DNA of 64,000 nt from Rhodococcus aetherivorans. GTDB lineage: Bacteria > Actinomycetota > Actinomycetes > Mycobacteriales > Mycobacteriaceae. The stretch spans positions 1 to 64,000 of the forward strand of contig NZ_JAALEG010000025.1 in NCBI RefSeq assembly GCF_011058165.1, written 5' to 3'. The position numbers were made by a program, and so were the translations under genes. The stretch's first letter is position 1. Each line of letters opens with the position of its first letter. The notes under the pieces are model-generated. The model saw nothing but the letters and a program-made list of their open reading frames with translations. It did not search any database and was not told where the DNA came from. Below, piece by piece: positions 34,055 through 45,006 of this stretch.

Positions 34055-35164
34055 CTGTGATGTCCAGGGAGGTTGGTCCGGACATTGTCCGGTGAGTCGA
34101 GCTGACAGGTGAAGGCCTCCGGCTGTGAAGTGGAGCTGTCTAGGAACCGCTTCACCACGAGGAGGCCTTCGTGTCCCACGCTAACGCAACGCTGACTCCG
34201 GTCACACGCCTGCGCCTGGCGCGCCTGATCGTCGACGACGGCTGGTCCTACGCAGTGGCCGCGAAGATGTTCATGGTCGCCTCGCGAACGGCGAAAAAGT
34301 GGGCGGACCGCTACCGCGCCGAAGGCGTCGCGGGAATGGTCGACCGCAGCTCCCGACCGAAGTCGAGCCCGAACAGGACTCCTGTCGAGGTGGTTCGACA
34401 GATCGTGGCGTTGCGGTGGCGTCACAGGCTCGGCCCGGTCCAGATCGCCGGACGCCTATCGATGCCGGCCTCGACCGTTCACGCCGTGTTGGTGCGCTGC
34501 CGGTCAACCGGCTCAGCCACATCGACCGGGCCACCGGTGAGCCGCTTCGTCGCTACGAGCATGCTCACCCAGGGGCGTTGATTCACGTCGATGTCACCAA
34601 GTTCGGCAATATCCCCGATGCCGGCGGCTGGCGGTATGTCGGTCGGGTTCAGGGCCGCCGCAACGGCCAGGCGACCGCCCGCAGAACCGGTCGACGGGGT
34701 CGTCACTATCGGCCGGTGATCGGTACCGCGTTCGTCCACACCGTGCTCGACGACCACTCTCGTGTCGCCTACGCCGAGATCTGCACCGACGAGAAGGCGG
34801 CAACAGCGGTCGGAGTTCTCCGGCGAGCGGTGGCATGGTTCGCCGACCGCGGTGCCACCGTCGAACGAGTGCTCTCCGACAACGGATCCGCGTACCGATC
34901 CCAGGCCTGGCGCGAGGCCTGCGCCGACCTGTGCATCACCCCGAAGCGGACGCGCCCGTACCGTCCGCAGACCAACGGGAAGATCGAACGATTCCATCGC
35001 ACGCTGGCCGATGGTTGGGCCTACGCCCGCTTCTACGAGTCCACCGAGCTACGAAACTCACATCTGCCCGGCTGGCTCCACTTCTACAATCACCACCGGG
35101 CCCACTCCGCAATCGGAGGCCGGCCACCGATCAGCCGACTGACCAACATGCCTGGACATCACAG
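34055..35164 (+). mobile_element. IS481-family insertion sequence
   Basis: An 1110-base element with imperfect terminal inverted repeats: the left end reads CTGTGATGTCCAGGGAGG and the right end, read inward, CTGTGATGTCCAGGCATG, both continuing with TTGGTC. It is flanked by CTAG on both sides. It inserted on the stop codon of the upstream gene without changing that protein, because the target duplication rebuilds the stop. Confidence 0.85.
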
Positions 35165-35168
35165 CTAG
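34171..35168 (+). pseudogene. IS481-family transposase with one frameshift
   Basis: GTG 34171 follows GAGGAGG. Frame 1 encodes two HTH regions (LIVDDGWSYAVAAKMFMVAS and the PVEVVRQIVALRWRHRLGPV block) up to about 34500; the rest, in the -1 frame, has the DDE triad: IHVDVTKFG (Asp), VLSDNGSAYRS (Asp) and GKIERFHRTLADG (Glu). Adding one base near gctgccggtc gives a 332-residue protein of family length. The stop TAG at 35166-35168 lies outside the element, in the right CTAG copy. Decay or an assembly error could explain the shift; programmed slippage is not typical of this family and there is no slippery run. Confidence 0.8.
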
Positions 35169-35210
35169 CCGTCCTCGTCCAAGTCATGCTTGTCCGGACT
35201 GGCCCGTTCC

Positions 35211-36473
35211 TCAGGCCGGCGGTTCGAGCACCTCACGCCCGACGAACGGCACGAGCGCCGACGGAACGCGCACGGACCCGTCGGCCTGCTGGTGGTTCTC
35301 GAGGATCGCGACGAGCCAGCGGGTGGTGGCGAGCGTGCCGTTGAGGGTGGCGGCGATCTGCGGCTTGCCGTTCTCGTCGCGGTAGCGCACGCCGAGGCGA
35401 CGAGCCTGGAAGGTGGTGCAGTTCGACGTGGAAGTCAGTTCCCGGTAGCGCTCCTGCGTGGGCACCCACGCCTCGCAGTCGAACTTGCGGGCCGCCGACG
35501 AGCCGAGGTCACCGCCCGCGACGTCGATGACCCGGTACGGCACCTCGATCGCGGCGAGCATGTCGCGCTCCCACGCGAGCAACCGCTGGTGTTCGGCGGT
35601 GGCGTCCTCGGGCTTGCAGTAGACGAACATCTCCACCTTGTCGAACTGGTGGACCCGGATGATGCCGCGGGTGTCCTTGCCGTAGCTGCCGGCCTCGCGG
35701 CGGAAGCACGACGACCAGCCCGCGTACCGCTTCGGACCGCCCGACAGGTCGAGGATCTCGCCGGAGTGGTAGCCGGCGAGCGGCACCTCCGACGTGCCGA
35801 CGAGGTACAGGTCGTCGTCGGCGAGGTGGTAGATCTCGTCGGCGTGGGCGCCGAGAAAGCCGGTGCCCTGCATGATCTCCGGCCGCACGAGCACCGGGGG
35901 GATCATCATCTGGAAGCCGTTGGCGACGGCCCGCTGGGCGGCGAGCTGCAGCATGCCGAGCTGCAGCAGCGCGCCGTAACCGGTGAGGAAGTAGAACCGG
36001 GCGCCGGAGACCTTCGCGCCGCGCTCCATGTCGATCAGTCCGAGCGATTCGCCGAGGGTCAGATGGTCCTTCGGCTCGAAGTCGAAGGTGGGCAGCTCAC
36101 CGACGGTCTCGAGGGTGACGAAGTCGTCCTCCCCGCCGGCGGGGGCGCCCTCCTGCACGATGTTGGAGATCGCCAGGTGCGCGCGCCCGAGCGCCTCCTC
36201 GGCGGCCTGCTGCTCGGCCTCGAGCTTCTTGACCTTCGCGGCGAGTTCCTTCGCACCATCGAGCAGCGCGGGCCGTTCCTCCGGGGACGCCTGCCCGACC
36301 TTCTTGCCCAGCGCCTTCTGCTCGGCGCGGATGTTGTCGCCGGCCAGCACCGCGGCACGGCGGGCCGCGTCGGCCTCGAGCAGCGCGTCGACGAGACCGG
36401 GGTCCTCGCCTCGGGTGCGCTGCGAGGCACGGACGGCGTCGGGGTTCTCGCGGAGGAACTTGAGGTCGATCAC
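35211..36473 (-). CDS. serS: Serine--tRNA ligase
   Basis: A 420-residue class II aminoacyl-tRNA synthetase. The N-terminal antiparallel coiled coil (residues about 30-100, [20 protein letters not shown]) binds the long arm of tRNA-Ser. Catalytic motif 2 is in [20 protein letters not shown] and motif 3 in [16 protein letters not shown], with the Ser-specific [10 protein letters not shown] loop and [20 protein letters not shown]. It charges tRNA-Ser with serine. It is complete, and the IS481 element ends 47 bases downstream of its stop. Confidence 0.97.
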   Translation of the reverse strand: MIDLKFLRENPDAVRASQRTRGEDPGLVDALLEADAARRAAVLAGDNIRAEQKALGKKVGQASPEERPALLDGAKELAAKVKKLEAEQQAAEEALGRAHLAISNIVQEGAPAGGEDDFVTLETVGELPTFDFEPKDHLTLGESLGLIDMERGAKVSGARFYFLTGYGALLQLGMLQLAAQRAVANGFQMMIPPVLVRPEIMQGTGFLGAHADEIYHLADDDLYLVGTSEVPLAGYHSGEILDLSGGPKRYAGWSSCFRREAGSYGKDTRGIIRVHQFDKVEMFVYCKPEDATAEHQRLLAWERDMLAAIEVPYRVIDVAGGDLGSSAARKFDCEAWVPTQERYRELTSTSNCTTFQARRLGVRYRDENGKPQIAATLNGTLATTRWLVAILENHQQADGSVRVPSALVPFVGREVLEPPA

Positions 36474-36515
36474 GAGGTCACAGCCTACTCGGCGCCGTCT
36501 ACGGCCGATTCCGAC

Positions 36516-36905
36516 CTACTGTGCCCACAGTTGCAGGCAGTCCTCGCGTTGGAACATCCTCGCCGAGTCCACGGCGTTCGGATGTCCGGCGTAGGGGTCG
36601 GCTCCGGCGTCGGTGAGCACCCGCACGACGTCGATCGCCCCTTTGAACACGGCGCCGGCGATCGGCGACTGCCCGCGGTCGTTGAGCCGGTCGACGTCGG
36701 CGCCCCGTTCGATCAGGGTCCGCACCGCGTCGGCGTGACCGTGGTAGGACGCCAGCATCAGCAGGGTGTCGCCCTTCTCGTTGCACAGGTTCACCGGCAC
36801 CCCGGCGTCGACGTAGGCGGCGAGCGTCTCGACGTGCCCGGCGCGGGCGGCGTCGAACAGGCGCTGCGCGATCTCCTGGACTTCGGGATCGATGGGCTCC
36901 GTCAT
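36516..36905 (-). CDS. Ankyrin-repeat protein
   Basis: A 129-residue cytosolic protein made of about three ankyrin repeats: AGHVETLAAYVDAGVPVNLC, KGDTLLMLASYHGHADAVRT and RGQSPIAGAVFKGAIDVVRV, ending MFQREDCLQLWAQ. It offers a protein-binding surface; partner unknown. It lies 42 bases upstream of serS on the same strand and may share transcription. Start ATG 36905, 45 bases from the divergent septum-formation gene. Confidence 0.83.
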   Translation of the reverse strand: MTEPIDPEVQEIAQRLFDAARAGHVETLAAYVDAGVPVNLCNEKGDTLLMLASYHGHADAVRTLIERGADVDRLNDRGQSPIAGAVFKGAIDVVRVLTDAGADPYAGHPNAVDSARMFQREDCLQLWAQ

Positions 36906-36950
36906 GTGCACCGAAGTTACCCGGGGCGCCGCGCACAGGCATGATGGACG

Positions 36951-38030
36951 GTGATGGCCGAGGAGAGTGAGCAGCAGTCCGATCGGACGACACCGTCCGC
37001 GTCGCGGGTCCGGGGCGCCCCGTCCGCGAAGCTGACCCGTCGCGCCTTGATGCTGGTTGCGGCGGGCGCGGTACTCGCGGCGCTCGTCACCGCGGTGGTG
37101 GCGGGATTCGGCGGGTCCGACGACGAGCCCGGCGGTTCGACGAGTGCCGTCGTCACCACCGGCGCCGTGGCCGGCGAGGCCTTCGGCACAGCCGTCGCAG
37201 GCGACTGCCTGACCTGGACGGAGATCGATGCGAGCGACCTCGCGAAGGTGGACTGCGCCGAGTCGCACCTGTTCGAGGTGGTGAAGGACATCGACCTGAG
37301 CGTCTACCCGGGCGCCGAGTGGGGTCCCGGGTCGCGCTTCCCGTCGGTGCTGCGTTTCACCGAACTGCGCGACGAACTGTGCGCACCTGCCGCGATGAAC
37401 TACCTCGACGGCCGGTTCGACCCGCACGGCAAGTTCAGCGTGGGCCTGATCAACCCCGGTGAGGCAGGCTGGGCGGCCGGTGAGCGGACGCTGCGGTGCG
37501 GCCTGCAGTTCTCCTCCACCACAGGCAACCTGCTGCCGATCAAGGGCACGGTCGCCGACCAGGACCAGTCCAAGGTCTGGGACGTGGGCACGTGCATCGG
37601 CATCAACAACGGGGTGCCGGCGGACCCGGTGGACTGCGCCCAGCCGCACGCCTTCGAGGTGATCTCCGTGGTGGACCTGTCCGGCCAGTTCCCCGGCGGT
37701 CTGCCGAGTGTCGAGGACCAGGACAAGTACCTCGAGGGGACGTGCACCGAGAACGCCAACGCCTACCTGGGCAGCCCCGACGCGCTGCGCAACAAGACCC
37801 TCACACTGTTCTGGGACAACCTGGACTTCGACAGTTGGCTGGCGGGCAGCCGCAAGGTCAACTGTTCGGTGGGCAAGCAGGTCGAGGGCGGCGGATTCGC
37901 GTCGGTCACCGGCACGGCCGCGGGCGACATCCTCATCGACGGCCAGCCGCCGGTGCCGCCGCCCGCCGCGCCCGAGGGCCGCTCGCTGCCGACCCCGCTG
38001 CCGGGGGCGGCGCCCGTTCCGGGCGCCTGA
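36951..38030 (+). CDS. Septum-formation-family membrane protein
   Basis: A 359-residue single-pass protein. A short basic cytoplasmic tail, a helix at about residues 30-54 (ALMLVAAGAVLAALVTAVVA) and two extracytoplasmic repeats each with conserved Cys: VAGDCLTWTEIDASDLAKVD then CAESHLFEVV, and VGTCIGINNGVPADPVDCAQ then PHAFEVISVVDL. This matches the actinobacterial septum-formation (DUF4190-associated) domain, in which the Cys pairs form disulfides. A Pro-rich C-terminus follows. The GTG start has CATGAT 5 bases upstream, a leaderless pattern; ATG 36954 is the alternative. Confidence 0.8.
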   Translation: MMAEESEQQSDRTTPSASRVRGAPSAKLTRRALMLVAAGAVLAALVTAVVAGFGGSDDEPGGSTSAVVTTGAVAGEAFGTAVAGDCLTWTEIDASDLAKVDCAESHLFEVVKDIDLSVYPGAEWGPGSRFPSVLRFTELRDELCAPAAMNYLDGRFDPHGKFSVGLINPGEAGWAAGERTLRCGLQFSSTTGNLLPIKGTVADQDQSKVWDVGTCIGINNGVPADPVDCAQPHAFEVISVVDLSGQFPGGLPSVEDQDKYLEGTCTENANAYLGSPDALRNKTLTLFWDNLDFDSWLAGSRKVNCSVGKQVEGGGFASVTGTAAGDILIDGQPPVPPPAAPEGRSLPTPLPGAAPVPGA

Positions 38031-38043
38031 GGTGGCCGCACGG

Positions 38044-38382
38044 ATGGGCGACGAGCGGTTCGACGAGCTCGTCGGAGAGGCCCTGGATCTGATCCCACCG
38101 GAACTCGCGCGGGCCATCGACAACGTGGTGGTGCTGGTCGAGCCCAGAAACGAGGAAGAGCCCGATCTGCTCGGGCTCTACCACGGGATCGCGCTCACCG
38201 AGCGCGACAGCCACTATGCGGGTGCGCTACCGGACACCGTGACCATCTATCGCGACGCCATCCTCGACATCTGCGACTCCGACGACGACGTGGTGCACGA
38301 GGTCGCGGTGACGGTCATTCACGAGATCGCTCACTACTTCGGAATCGAGGATGCTCGGCTGCACGAGCTGGGCTGGGGCTAG
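38044..38382 (+). CDS. Minimal zinc metallopeptidase (zincin, DUF1025-like)
   Basis: A 112-residue metallopeptidase-family protein of the small MGDERFDELVGEALDLIP type. The zinc motif is VIHEIAHYFGIEDARLHELG: HEIAH with a downstream Asp/His ligand, complete. Activity and substrate of this very short actinobacterial family are unknown. The ATG is preceded by GAGGTGG; a GTG at 38032 directly after the previous stop is also possible. It follows the septum-formation gene and its 3' 68 bases overlap the small membrane gene on the other strand. Confidence 0.82.
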   Translation: MGDERFDELVGEALDLIPPELARAIDNVVVLVEPRNEEEPDLLGLYHGIALTERDSHYAGALPDTVTIYRDAILDICDSDDDVVHEVAVTVIHEIAHYFGIEDARLHELGWG

Positions 38383-38542
38383 TGGACCCGTAACGGGGTC
38401 CGGTCGCGCCGTACTTCGGCTTGCGCTGCAGAAAGTGCGGACTGATCGTCGAAATGATCAGCAGGGCGAGCGTACCGATGATCACCTCTGCGACGACGAT
38501 GTAGACGAAAGCAATACCGACGATCTTTGCGATCTCTTCCAT
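38315..38542 (-). CDS. Small single-pass membrane protein
   Basis: A 75-residue protein: MEEIAKIVGIAFVYIVVAEV and then a hydrophobic run to about residue 32, followed by a basic tail (FLQRKPKYG). GGAGGTG lies 6 bases before the ATG and TACGGT (38562-38567, minus strand) gives a promoter. The C-terminal 22 codons are antisense to the metallopeptidase gene, so part of the tail could be non-coding read-through. No family is recognised. Confidence 0.55.
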   Translation of the reverse strand: MEEIAKIVGIAFVYIVVAEVIIGTLALLIISTISPHFLQRKPKYGATGPRYGSTSPSPARAAEHPRFRSSERSRE

Positions 38543-38647
38543 GTCGATCACCTCCGGTCCGACCGTACCGCGGGACGGCCGTCCGGACGGGGTAACCGGG
38601 ACGGCCGTTGCCGGGCGGCGTCACGGCCGCCCGGCAACGGTGTCCGG

Positions 38648-39985
38648 TCACTCGATGCGGTCGAGATCGATGCCCTTGGTCTCGCGGCTGCTCAGCACCG
38701 CGACGACGGTGATCATCATGGTCACCACCAGGTACGCGATGACGGTCCCGACGCCGAAGCGGTCGATGAGCCAGACGGCGATGAAGGGCGCGGGCGCGCC
38801 GGCGATGATGGACGACCCCTGGAACACGAGCGACGAGCCGGCGTACCGGTAGCGGGTCGGGAACAGTTCGGTGATCCAGGCCGCCTCCGGGCCGGCGAGA
38901 GCACCGTGGAAGAAGGCACCGACGCACACACCCACCCACAGCAGCGGCACGCTCTGCATCTGCACGAGCCAGAAGAAGACGGGCGCCCACACCACGAGCA
39001 CCACGGCGGGCACCAGCATCGCGATGCGGCGGCCGACCCGGTCGGACCACCGGCCGCCACCGATCATGCCGACGAACTGGAACACCGACGCGAAGGTCAC
39101 GGCCAGTATCACCTCGCCCCGCGCGAAGCCGTGGTAGGTGGTGGCGTACGCGATGACGAAGACGGTGTAGACGTAGAAGGCGATGTTCTCGCCGAGCCGC
39201 ATGCCGATGCCGAGCAGCACCGGGCGCGGACGGGACAGCGCTTCGACGATGCTCGACCGGGACTCGGTGCGGCCGGCCGCGGAGGCCTGCGCCGCCCGGA
39301 ACACCGGGGACTCCTCGACGCCGTGCCGGATCCAGAAGCCGAGGATCAGGAGCGGAATCGCGAACAGGAACGCGATCCGCCAGCCCCATGCGTCGAACGA
39401 GTCGGCCGGGAGCAGGAACACCAGGGCCGAGACGACCACGGCGGCAAGCACGGTGCCCGACGGTGCGCCCGCCTGCGGCCAGGACGCCCAGAAGCCGCGG
39501 CGCTTCGGCTCGCCGTACTCGCTCACCAGCAGCACGGCCGCGCCGAATTCACCGCCGAGCGCGAAGCCCTGGATCATGCGCAGCGCGACGAGCAGGACGG
39601 TGGCCCAGATGCCGATCTGCTCGTAGGTCGGCAGCAGCCCGATCGACGCGGTGGCGGTGCCCAGCATCACGAAGGTGATCACGAGCATCGGCTTGCGGCC
39701 GAACCGGTCGCCGAGATGGCCGAAGACGATGCCGCCGAGCGGCCGGGCGATGAAGCCGAGGCCCTGGGTGGCAAGGGCGAGAAGCAACTTGGTGATGCCG
39801 TCGGATCCGGGGAAGAACAGCGGGCCGAGGACGGTGGCGGCGAGAATGCCGTAGATCGCGAAGTCGTACCACTCGAGCACGGCACCGGCCATGCTTCCGG
39901 TGAGGACCCGTTTGAAGCTGCTGCGTGGCACGTCCGGCGCGGTGGGCGCGGTGCGCACGGCGATCGGGTCGAGCGTAGATCCCAT
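38648..39985 (-). CDS. MFS metabolite:H+ symporter (MHS type)
   Basis: A 445-residue 12-helix carrier. TGSMAGAVLEWYDFAIYGIL is the MHS-family opening (ProP/ShiA/KgtP type) and HLGDRFGRKPMLV is the helix 2-3 motif. GGEFGAAVLLVSEYGEPKRR and AELFPTRYRYAG-like ITELFPTRYRYAGSSLVFQG complete the pattern. It probably imports an organic acid or aromatic. AAAGGA precedes the ATG. It begins 26 bases after the P450 gene on the same strand, so the two form an operon and the carrier may supply or remove a P450 substrate. Confidence 0.87.
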   Translation of the reverse strand: MGSTLDPIAVRTAPTAPDVPRSSFKRVLTGSMAGAVLEWYDFAIYGILAATVLGPLFFPGSDGITKLLLALATQGLGFIARPLGGIVFGHLGDRFGRKPMLVITFVMLGTATASIGLLPTYEQIGIWATVLLVALRMIQGFALGGEFGAAVLLVSEYGEPKRRGFWASWPQAGAPSGTVLAAVVVSALVFLLPADSFDAWGWRIAFLFAIPLLILGFWIRHGVEESPVFRAAQASAAGRTESRSSIVEALSRPRPVLLGIGMRLGENIAFYVYTVFVIAYATTYHGFARGEVILAVTFASVFQFVGMIGGGRWSDRVGRRIAMLVPAVVLVVWAPVFFWLVQMQSVPLLWVGVCVGAFFHGALAGPEAAWITELFPTRYRYAGSSLVFQGSSIIAGAPAPFIAVWLIDRFGVGTVIAYLVVTMMITVVAVLSSRETKGIDLDRIE

Positions 39986-40011
39986 GACGGATCCTTTCGA
40001 AGGTCGGTGAT

Positions 40012-42333
40012 TCAGAGTCGCAGGGCCAGCCGGTCGCCACAGGCACGCGAGCAGCAGGTCATCATCTGCCGGTTCGCCGCCCGCTCGGCCTTGGTCAGCA
40101 CCGTGTCGCGGTGGTCGACCTCGCCGTCGAGGACGGCGACCTCGCACGAGCCGCAGAGGCCTTCCTCGCAGTCGCTGGGCACGTCGATGTTGTTGGCGCG
40201 CAACGCGTCGAGGACGGTCTGGGTGGGCTCGACCCGCACGGTCAGCCCCGAGTCGCGCAGTTCGAGGTCGAAGGCGTGCTCGACGTCCGGATCGAGCGCC
40301 GCGAGGGACGAGGTGAAGTGCTCGACGTGCAGCGCCCCGTCGGGCCAGTTCCGGCTCGCGTCCTCGAGTCCGGCGAGCAGCCGCCCGGGCCCGCACGCGT
40401 AGATCTGGACGCCGGGGGCGGGCTCGGCGAGGAGGGCGGCGAGGTCGATCCGGGTGCCTTCCTCGGACACGTGCAGGGCGGCCCGGTCACCGTGCCCGGC
40501 GACACGCTCGAGATAGGCCATGCCGGAACGGTTTCGGCCGCAGTAGTGCAGTTCGTAGCTCCACCCCCGGGCGCGGGCGTGGTCGGCCATGGCCAGGACT
40601 GGGGTGATGCCGATGCCGCCGGCGACGAACACGTAGTGCTCGGCGCCGGGGTCGAGCGCGAAATGGTTCCGAGGGCCGCGCATCCGGAGCGGGCTTCCCA
40701 CCTCGAGCTGTTCGTGGATGTAGCGCGAACCGCCGCGGCTCTCGGGATCCAGGTGCACGGCGATCTCGTAGCTCGGCGCATCGGGCGCGCCGCACAGGGA
40801 GTACTGGCGCGACAGCGCGCCGAGGTCGAGGTCGATATGGGCGCCGGGAGTCCACGTGGGCAATGTCTTTCCGCCGGCGTCGCGCAGGACGAGGCGCAGC
40901 ACGTCGTCGGCGATCCGGTCCAGGCGCTCGACGGTGACGGTGCGGGACACCGCCCGGGCGGCGGGTTCTCCGATGGTGACCGGTTGATGCCGGTGCAGCA
41001 CAGCAGGATCGGTGCGCTCGGGATTCGCCTGCGGATCCCACTGCACCCACACGTGGTCGGGTCCGCGGAAGGACGTATTCGGCAGGTAGGTGAACTCCTG
41101 GTCGGGTACGAGTTCCATGTGGGGAAGCCGCGTGGTGAGTTCCTCGAGGAAGATCTGCATCTCCATGCGGGCCAGGTTCTTGCCCATGCACTGGTGGCTG
41201 CCGTACCCGAAGGTGAGATGGTCGCTCGAGTTCGGGCGCCGGATGTCGAACTCGTCGGGGCGCTCGAAGTGGCGCTCGTCGTGGTTGGCGGACGCGTTGA
41301 CGACGAGCAGCTTGGCGCCGGCGGGGATGTCGACGTCGCCGATGCGGGTGTCGGCGGTGGCCACCCGTCGCCACGCCGCCACGGACCCGGAGTGGCGCAG
41401 GCACTCCTCGACGGCGTTGGGGATCAGCGACGGATCCGCGCAGATCTCCTCCCACACCGCGCGGTTCTCGAGCAGCAGCTTGAACGCGTTCGCGGACGCG
41501 TTGGCCGTGGTCTCGTGCGCGGCGACGATGCCGGCCATCATCATCGAGTGCAGGTAGGAGTCGGTGACGACGTCCGGCATCTCCCGCTGCTTGCGGATCC
41601 CGTAGGGCATCCAGCCGTGTCCCGACGGGTCCTGCCGCATCTTCTCGAGCACCGTGCCCGCGTACTGCCAGAACCTGCCGACCGCCTCGGCGACGGCCAC
41701 CTGCTCCTCGGGCGCGGGGCGGCCCCAGGTGTTCACGGTGTGCGCGATCGAGTACTTGCGCATCGTCGCCATGTCCTCCTCCGGCACGCCGAGGAAGTGC
41801 AGGGCGACGGTGAGCGGAACCTCCCACAGCATCTCGTCCACCAGGTCGGCCTTGCCGGATTCGACGAAGCGGTCGACGTATTCGCGCGTGAGCCGTCGCA
41901 CCATCGCCTCGTGGTGCGCCAGTTCCTTCGGGGTGAACGGATCCATGAGCGCGCGGCGGCGCGGCATGTGGGCGGGCTCGTCCTCGTTCACGAGGGTCCG
42001 GGCCATGGCGTAGTCGTACCGGGCGAGGGTGGCGGTGGCCTCCGCCGAGACGGGAGTGATCTTCTCCAGCGCGATCGCCGGCGAGAACAGGATGTTGTCG
42101 CGGAACACCGCCTTCACATCCTCGTACCGGGTGACGACCCAGTAGCCGAGTTCGGGGCTGTAGAACACCGGCTCCTCGTCGCGGGACCAGCGCAGCGACT
42201 CGGCCGGATCGGTCTGGTACGCGGAACCGAACGGATCGAACGCCGCGGCGTTCGCCGACACCGGGCAGCCGCCCGCCAGGGCCGCGTGGTCGACGGGACA
42301 CGCCGGCGCCGACGCCGGAACTGATGCACTCAT
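40012..42333 (-). CDS. Self-sufficient cytochrome P450, CYP116B type (P450RhF-like)
   Basis: A 773-residue natural fusion. The P450 domain (about 1-420) has the I-helix AGIVAAHETTANASAN, the EECLRHSGSVAAWRR K-helix region and the haem ligand loop FGYGSHQCMGKNLARMEM. A linker leads to a phthalate-dioxygenase-reductase-like half with the FMN/NADH region (RQYSLCGAPD, FVAGGIGITPVLAM, IYACGPGRLLAGLED) and a plant-type [2Fe-2S] cluster (SDCEEGLCGSCEVAVLDGEV ... CCS). Electrons pass NADH-FMN-FeS-haem in one chain, allowing O-dealkylation and hydroxylation. Length and sequence match my memory of P450RhF (CYP116B2). GTG 42342, 6 bases after GGAGAGG, is an alternative start. Confidence 0.95.
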   Translation of the reverse strand: MSASVPASAPACPVDHAALAGGCPVSANAAAFDPFGSAYQTDPAESLRWSRDEEPVFYSPELGYWVVTRYEDVKAVFRDNILFSPAIALEKITPVSAEATATLARYDYAMARTLVNEDEPAHMPRRRALMDPFTPKELAHHEAMVRRLTREYVDRFVESGKADLVDEMLWEVPLTVALHFLGVPEEDMATMRKYSIAHTVNTWGRPAPEEQVAVAEAVGRFWQYAGTVLEKMRQDPSGHGWMPYGIRKQREMPDVVTDSYLHSMMMAGIVAAHETTANASANAFKLLLENRAVWEEICADPSLIPNAVEECLRHSGSVAAWRRVATADTRIGDVDIPAGAKLLVVNASANHDERHFERPDEFDIRRPNSSDHLTFGYGSHQCMGKNLARMEMQIFLEELTTRLPHMELVPDQEFTYLPNTSFRGPDHVWVQWDPQANPERTDPAVLHRHQPVTIGEPAARAVSRTVTVERLDRIADDVLRLVLRDAGGKTLPTWTPGAHIDLDLGALSRQYSLCGAPDAPSYEIAVHLDPESRGGSRYIHEQLEVGSPLRMRGPRNHFALDPGAEHYVFVAGGIGITPVLAMADHARARGWSYELHYCGRNRSGMAYLERVAGHGDRAALHVSEEGTRIDLAALLAEPAPGVQIYACGPGRLLAGLEDASRNWPDGALHVEHFTSSLAALDPDVEHAFDLELRDSGLTVRVEPTQTVLDALRANNIDVPSDCEEGLCGSCEVAVLDGEVDHRDTVLTKAERAANRQMMTCCSRACGDRLALRL

Positions 42334-42360
42334 GCTGACACCGAAAACCTCTCCAACAGC

Positions 42361-42382
42361 ACTGTTACTTTTATCGAACAGT
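42361..42382. promoter_or_regulatory. ACTGTT-N10-AACAGT inverted repeat before the P450 gene
   Basis: Six-base arms at 42361-42366 and 42377-42382 lie 28-49 bases upstream of the P450 start, in a short AT-rich stretch. A second, TATATA-centred near-palindrome at about 42387-42401 (GTCC...GGAC arms) lies just upstream and could be the -10 region. Either may be an operator. Confidence 0.45.
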
Positions 42383-42578
42383 TTCGTCCTATATACGGAC
42401 ATGCAGCAGAGTAAGCGGCATCACAGAAGAGGTCAAGCGGGATCCGCGGTCACAGCAGCCGGGCCCACGTCCGCAGGACTCCCCGGCACCCGCGCGGCCG
42501 CCGCCACCGAGCATCAGGACCGGACGTCACGAGCCGGTACCCGAGGCAGGTCCTGCCCCTTCGAGCACCTCCGCGCGC

Positions 42579-44334
<1,756 letters not shown>

Positions 44335-45006
44335 TCAGTCGGTGAGCAGAGCGCTCAGCCGTGCCGCCGCGTCACCGACTGCGAGGGCCGCGGCATCGAC
44401 GTCGAGACCGGCGATGGCCACCACCCCGACGCTGCACTCGAGGCCGGCCCCCCGCGGCGCGCGCACCCCGGCGGCGACACCCACGGCGCCGCGCTCGAGC
44501 TGTCCGCGCGTGACGCTGTAGCCGAGCGTCCGGGCCTGCTTCACCGCTTCGGGGTCCCGCGCGTCCTCGGGTCGCAGCGCGAGGATCGCGATCCCCGCCG
44601 CCCCGCGGTCGAGCGGGTGCCGGTTGCCCACCCGGTATCCCACGTGCAGGAGCGCCCCTTCCGGCTCCGCGACGAGGATGACGATGCACTCGTCCCCCTG
44701 CGCGGCGGACACGAAAGCCGTCGCCTGCGTGCGCTCGGCCAGGTCGTGCAGCACCGGACCGGCCGCATGCTGAAACTGGGGCACGAACCGCGACGCAAGG
44801 ACGGCGGCACCGGCGCCGAGCCGGATCCGGCCGTCGTCGGCCCGCACCACCAGCGAGTGCGATTCGAGCGTTGCGACGATCCGGTAGGAGATCGCCCGCG
44901 CGATCCCGAGTTCCTTGGCGAGGTCCGCGACCGTGATACCGGCGGGCGAACGGGAGATGATGTCGAGCGCGCGCAGACCACGATCGAGGGTCTGCAGCGT
45001 GCTCAT
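44335..45006 (-). CDS. IclR-family transcriptional regulator
   Basis: A 223-residue regulator. The winged HTH is at residues 1-70: LDRGLRALDIISRSPAGITV and LAKELGIARAISYRIVATLE. The C-terminal effector domain (about 75-220) has VLHDLAERTQATAFVSAAQG and GYSVTRGQLERGAVGVAAGV, shorter than the usual 250 residues. It faces the SDR gene across 139 bases and most likely controls it. Although upstream of rox on the same strand, the 328-base gap and RAE argue that rox is controlled separately. Confidence 0.85.
   Translation of the reverse strand: MSTLQTLDRGLRALDIISRSPAGITVADLAKELGIARAISYRIVATLESHSLVVRADDGRIRLGAGAAVLASRFVPQFQHAAGPVLHDLAERTQATAFVSAAQGDECIVILVAEPEGALLHVGYRVGNRHPLDRGAAGIAILALRPEDARDPEAVKQARTLGYSVTRGQLERGAVGVAAGVRAPRGAGLECSVGVVAIAGLDVDAAALAVGDAAARLSALLTD

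Noticed and set aside
34171-35168. Programmed -1 frameshifting in the IS481 transposase
   Set aside because: IS481 transposases normally have one frame, and no A6/A7 slippery run or downstream structure is visible.
35169-35210. tRNA gene near serS
   Set aside because: No cloverleaf or CCA-type 3' end could be found; no tRNA or rRNA gene is evident in the window by eye.
36480-36515. T-box or other leader element at serS
   Set aside because: The gap between serS and the ankyrin gene is too short, and no T-box core is visible.
39986-40396. Upstream extension of the MFS frame into the P450 gene
   Set aside because: Ala/Arg-rich shadow of the reductase domain; AAAGGA marks the ATG at 39985.
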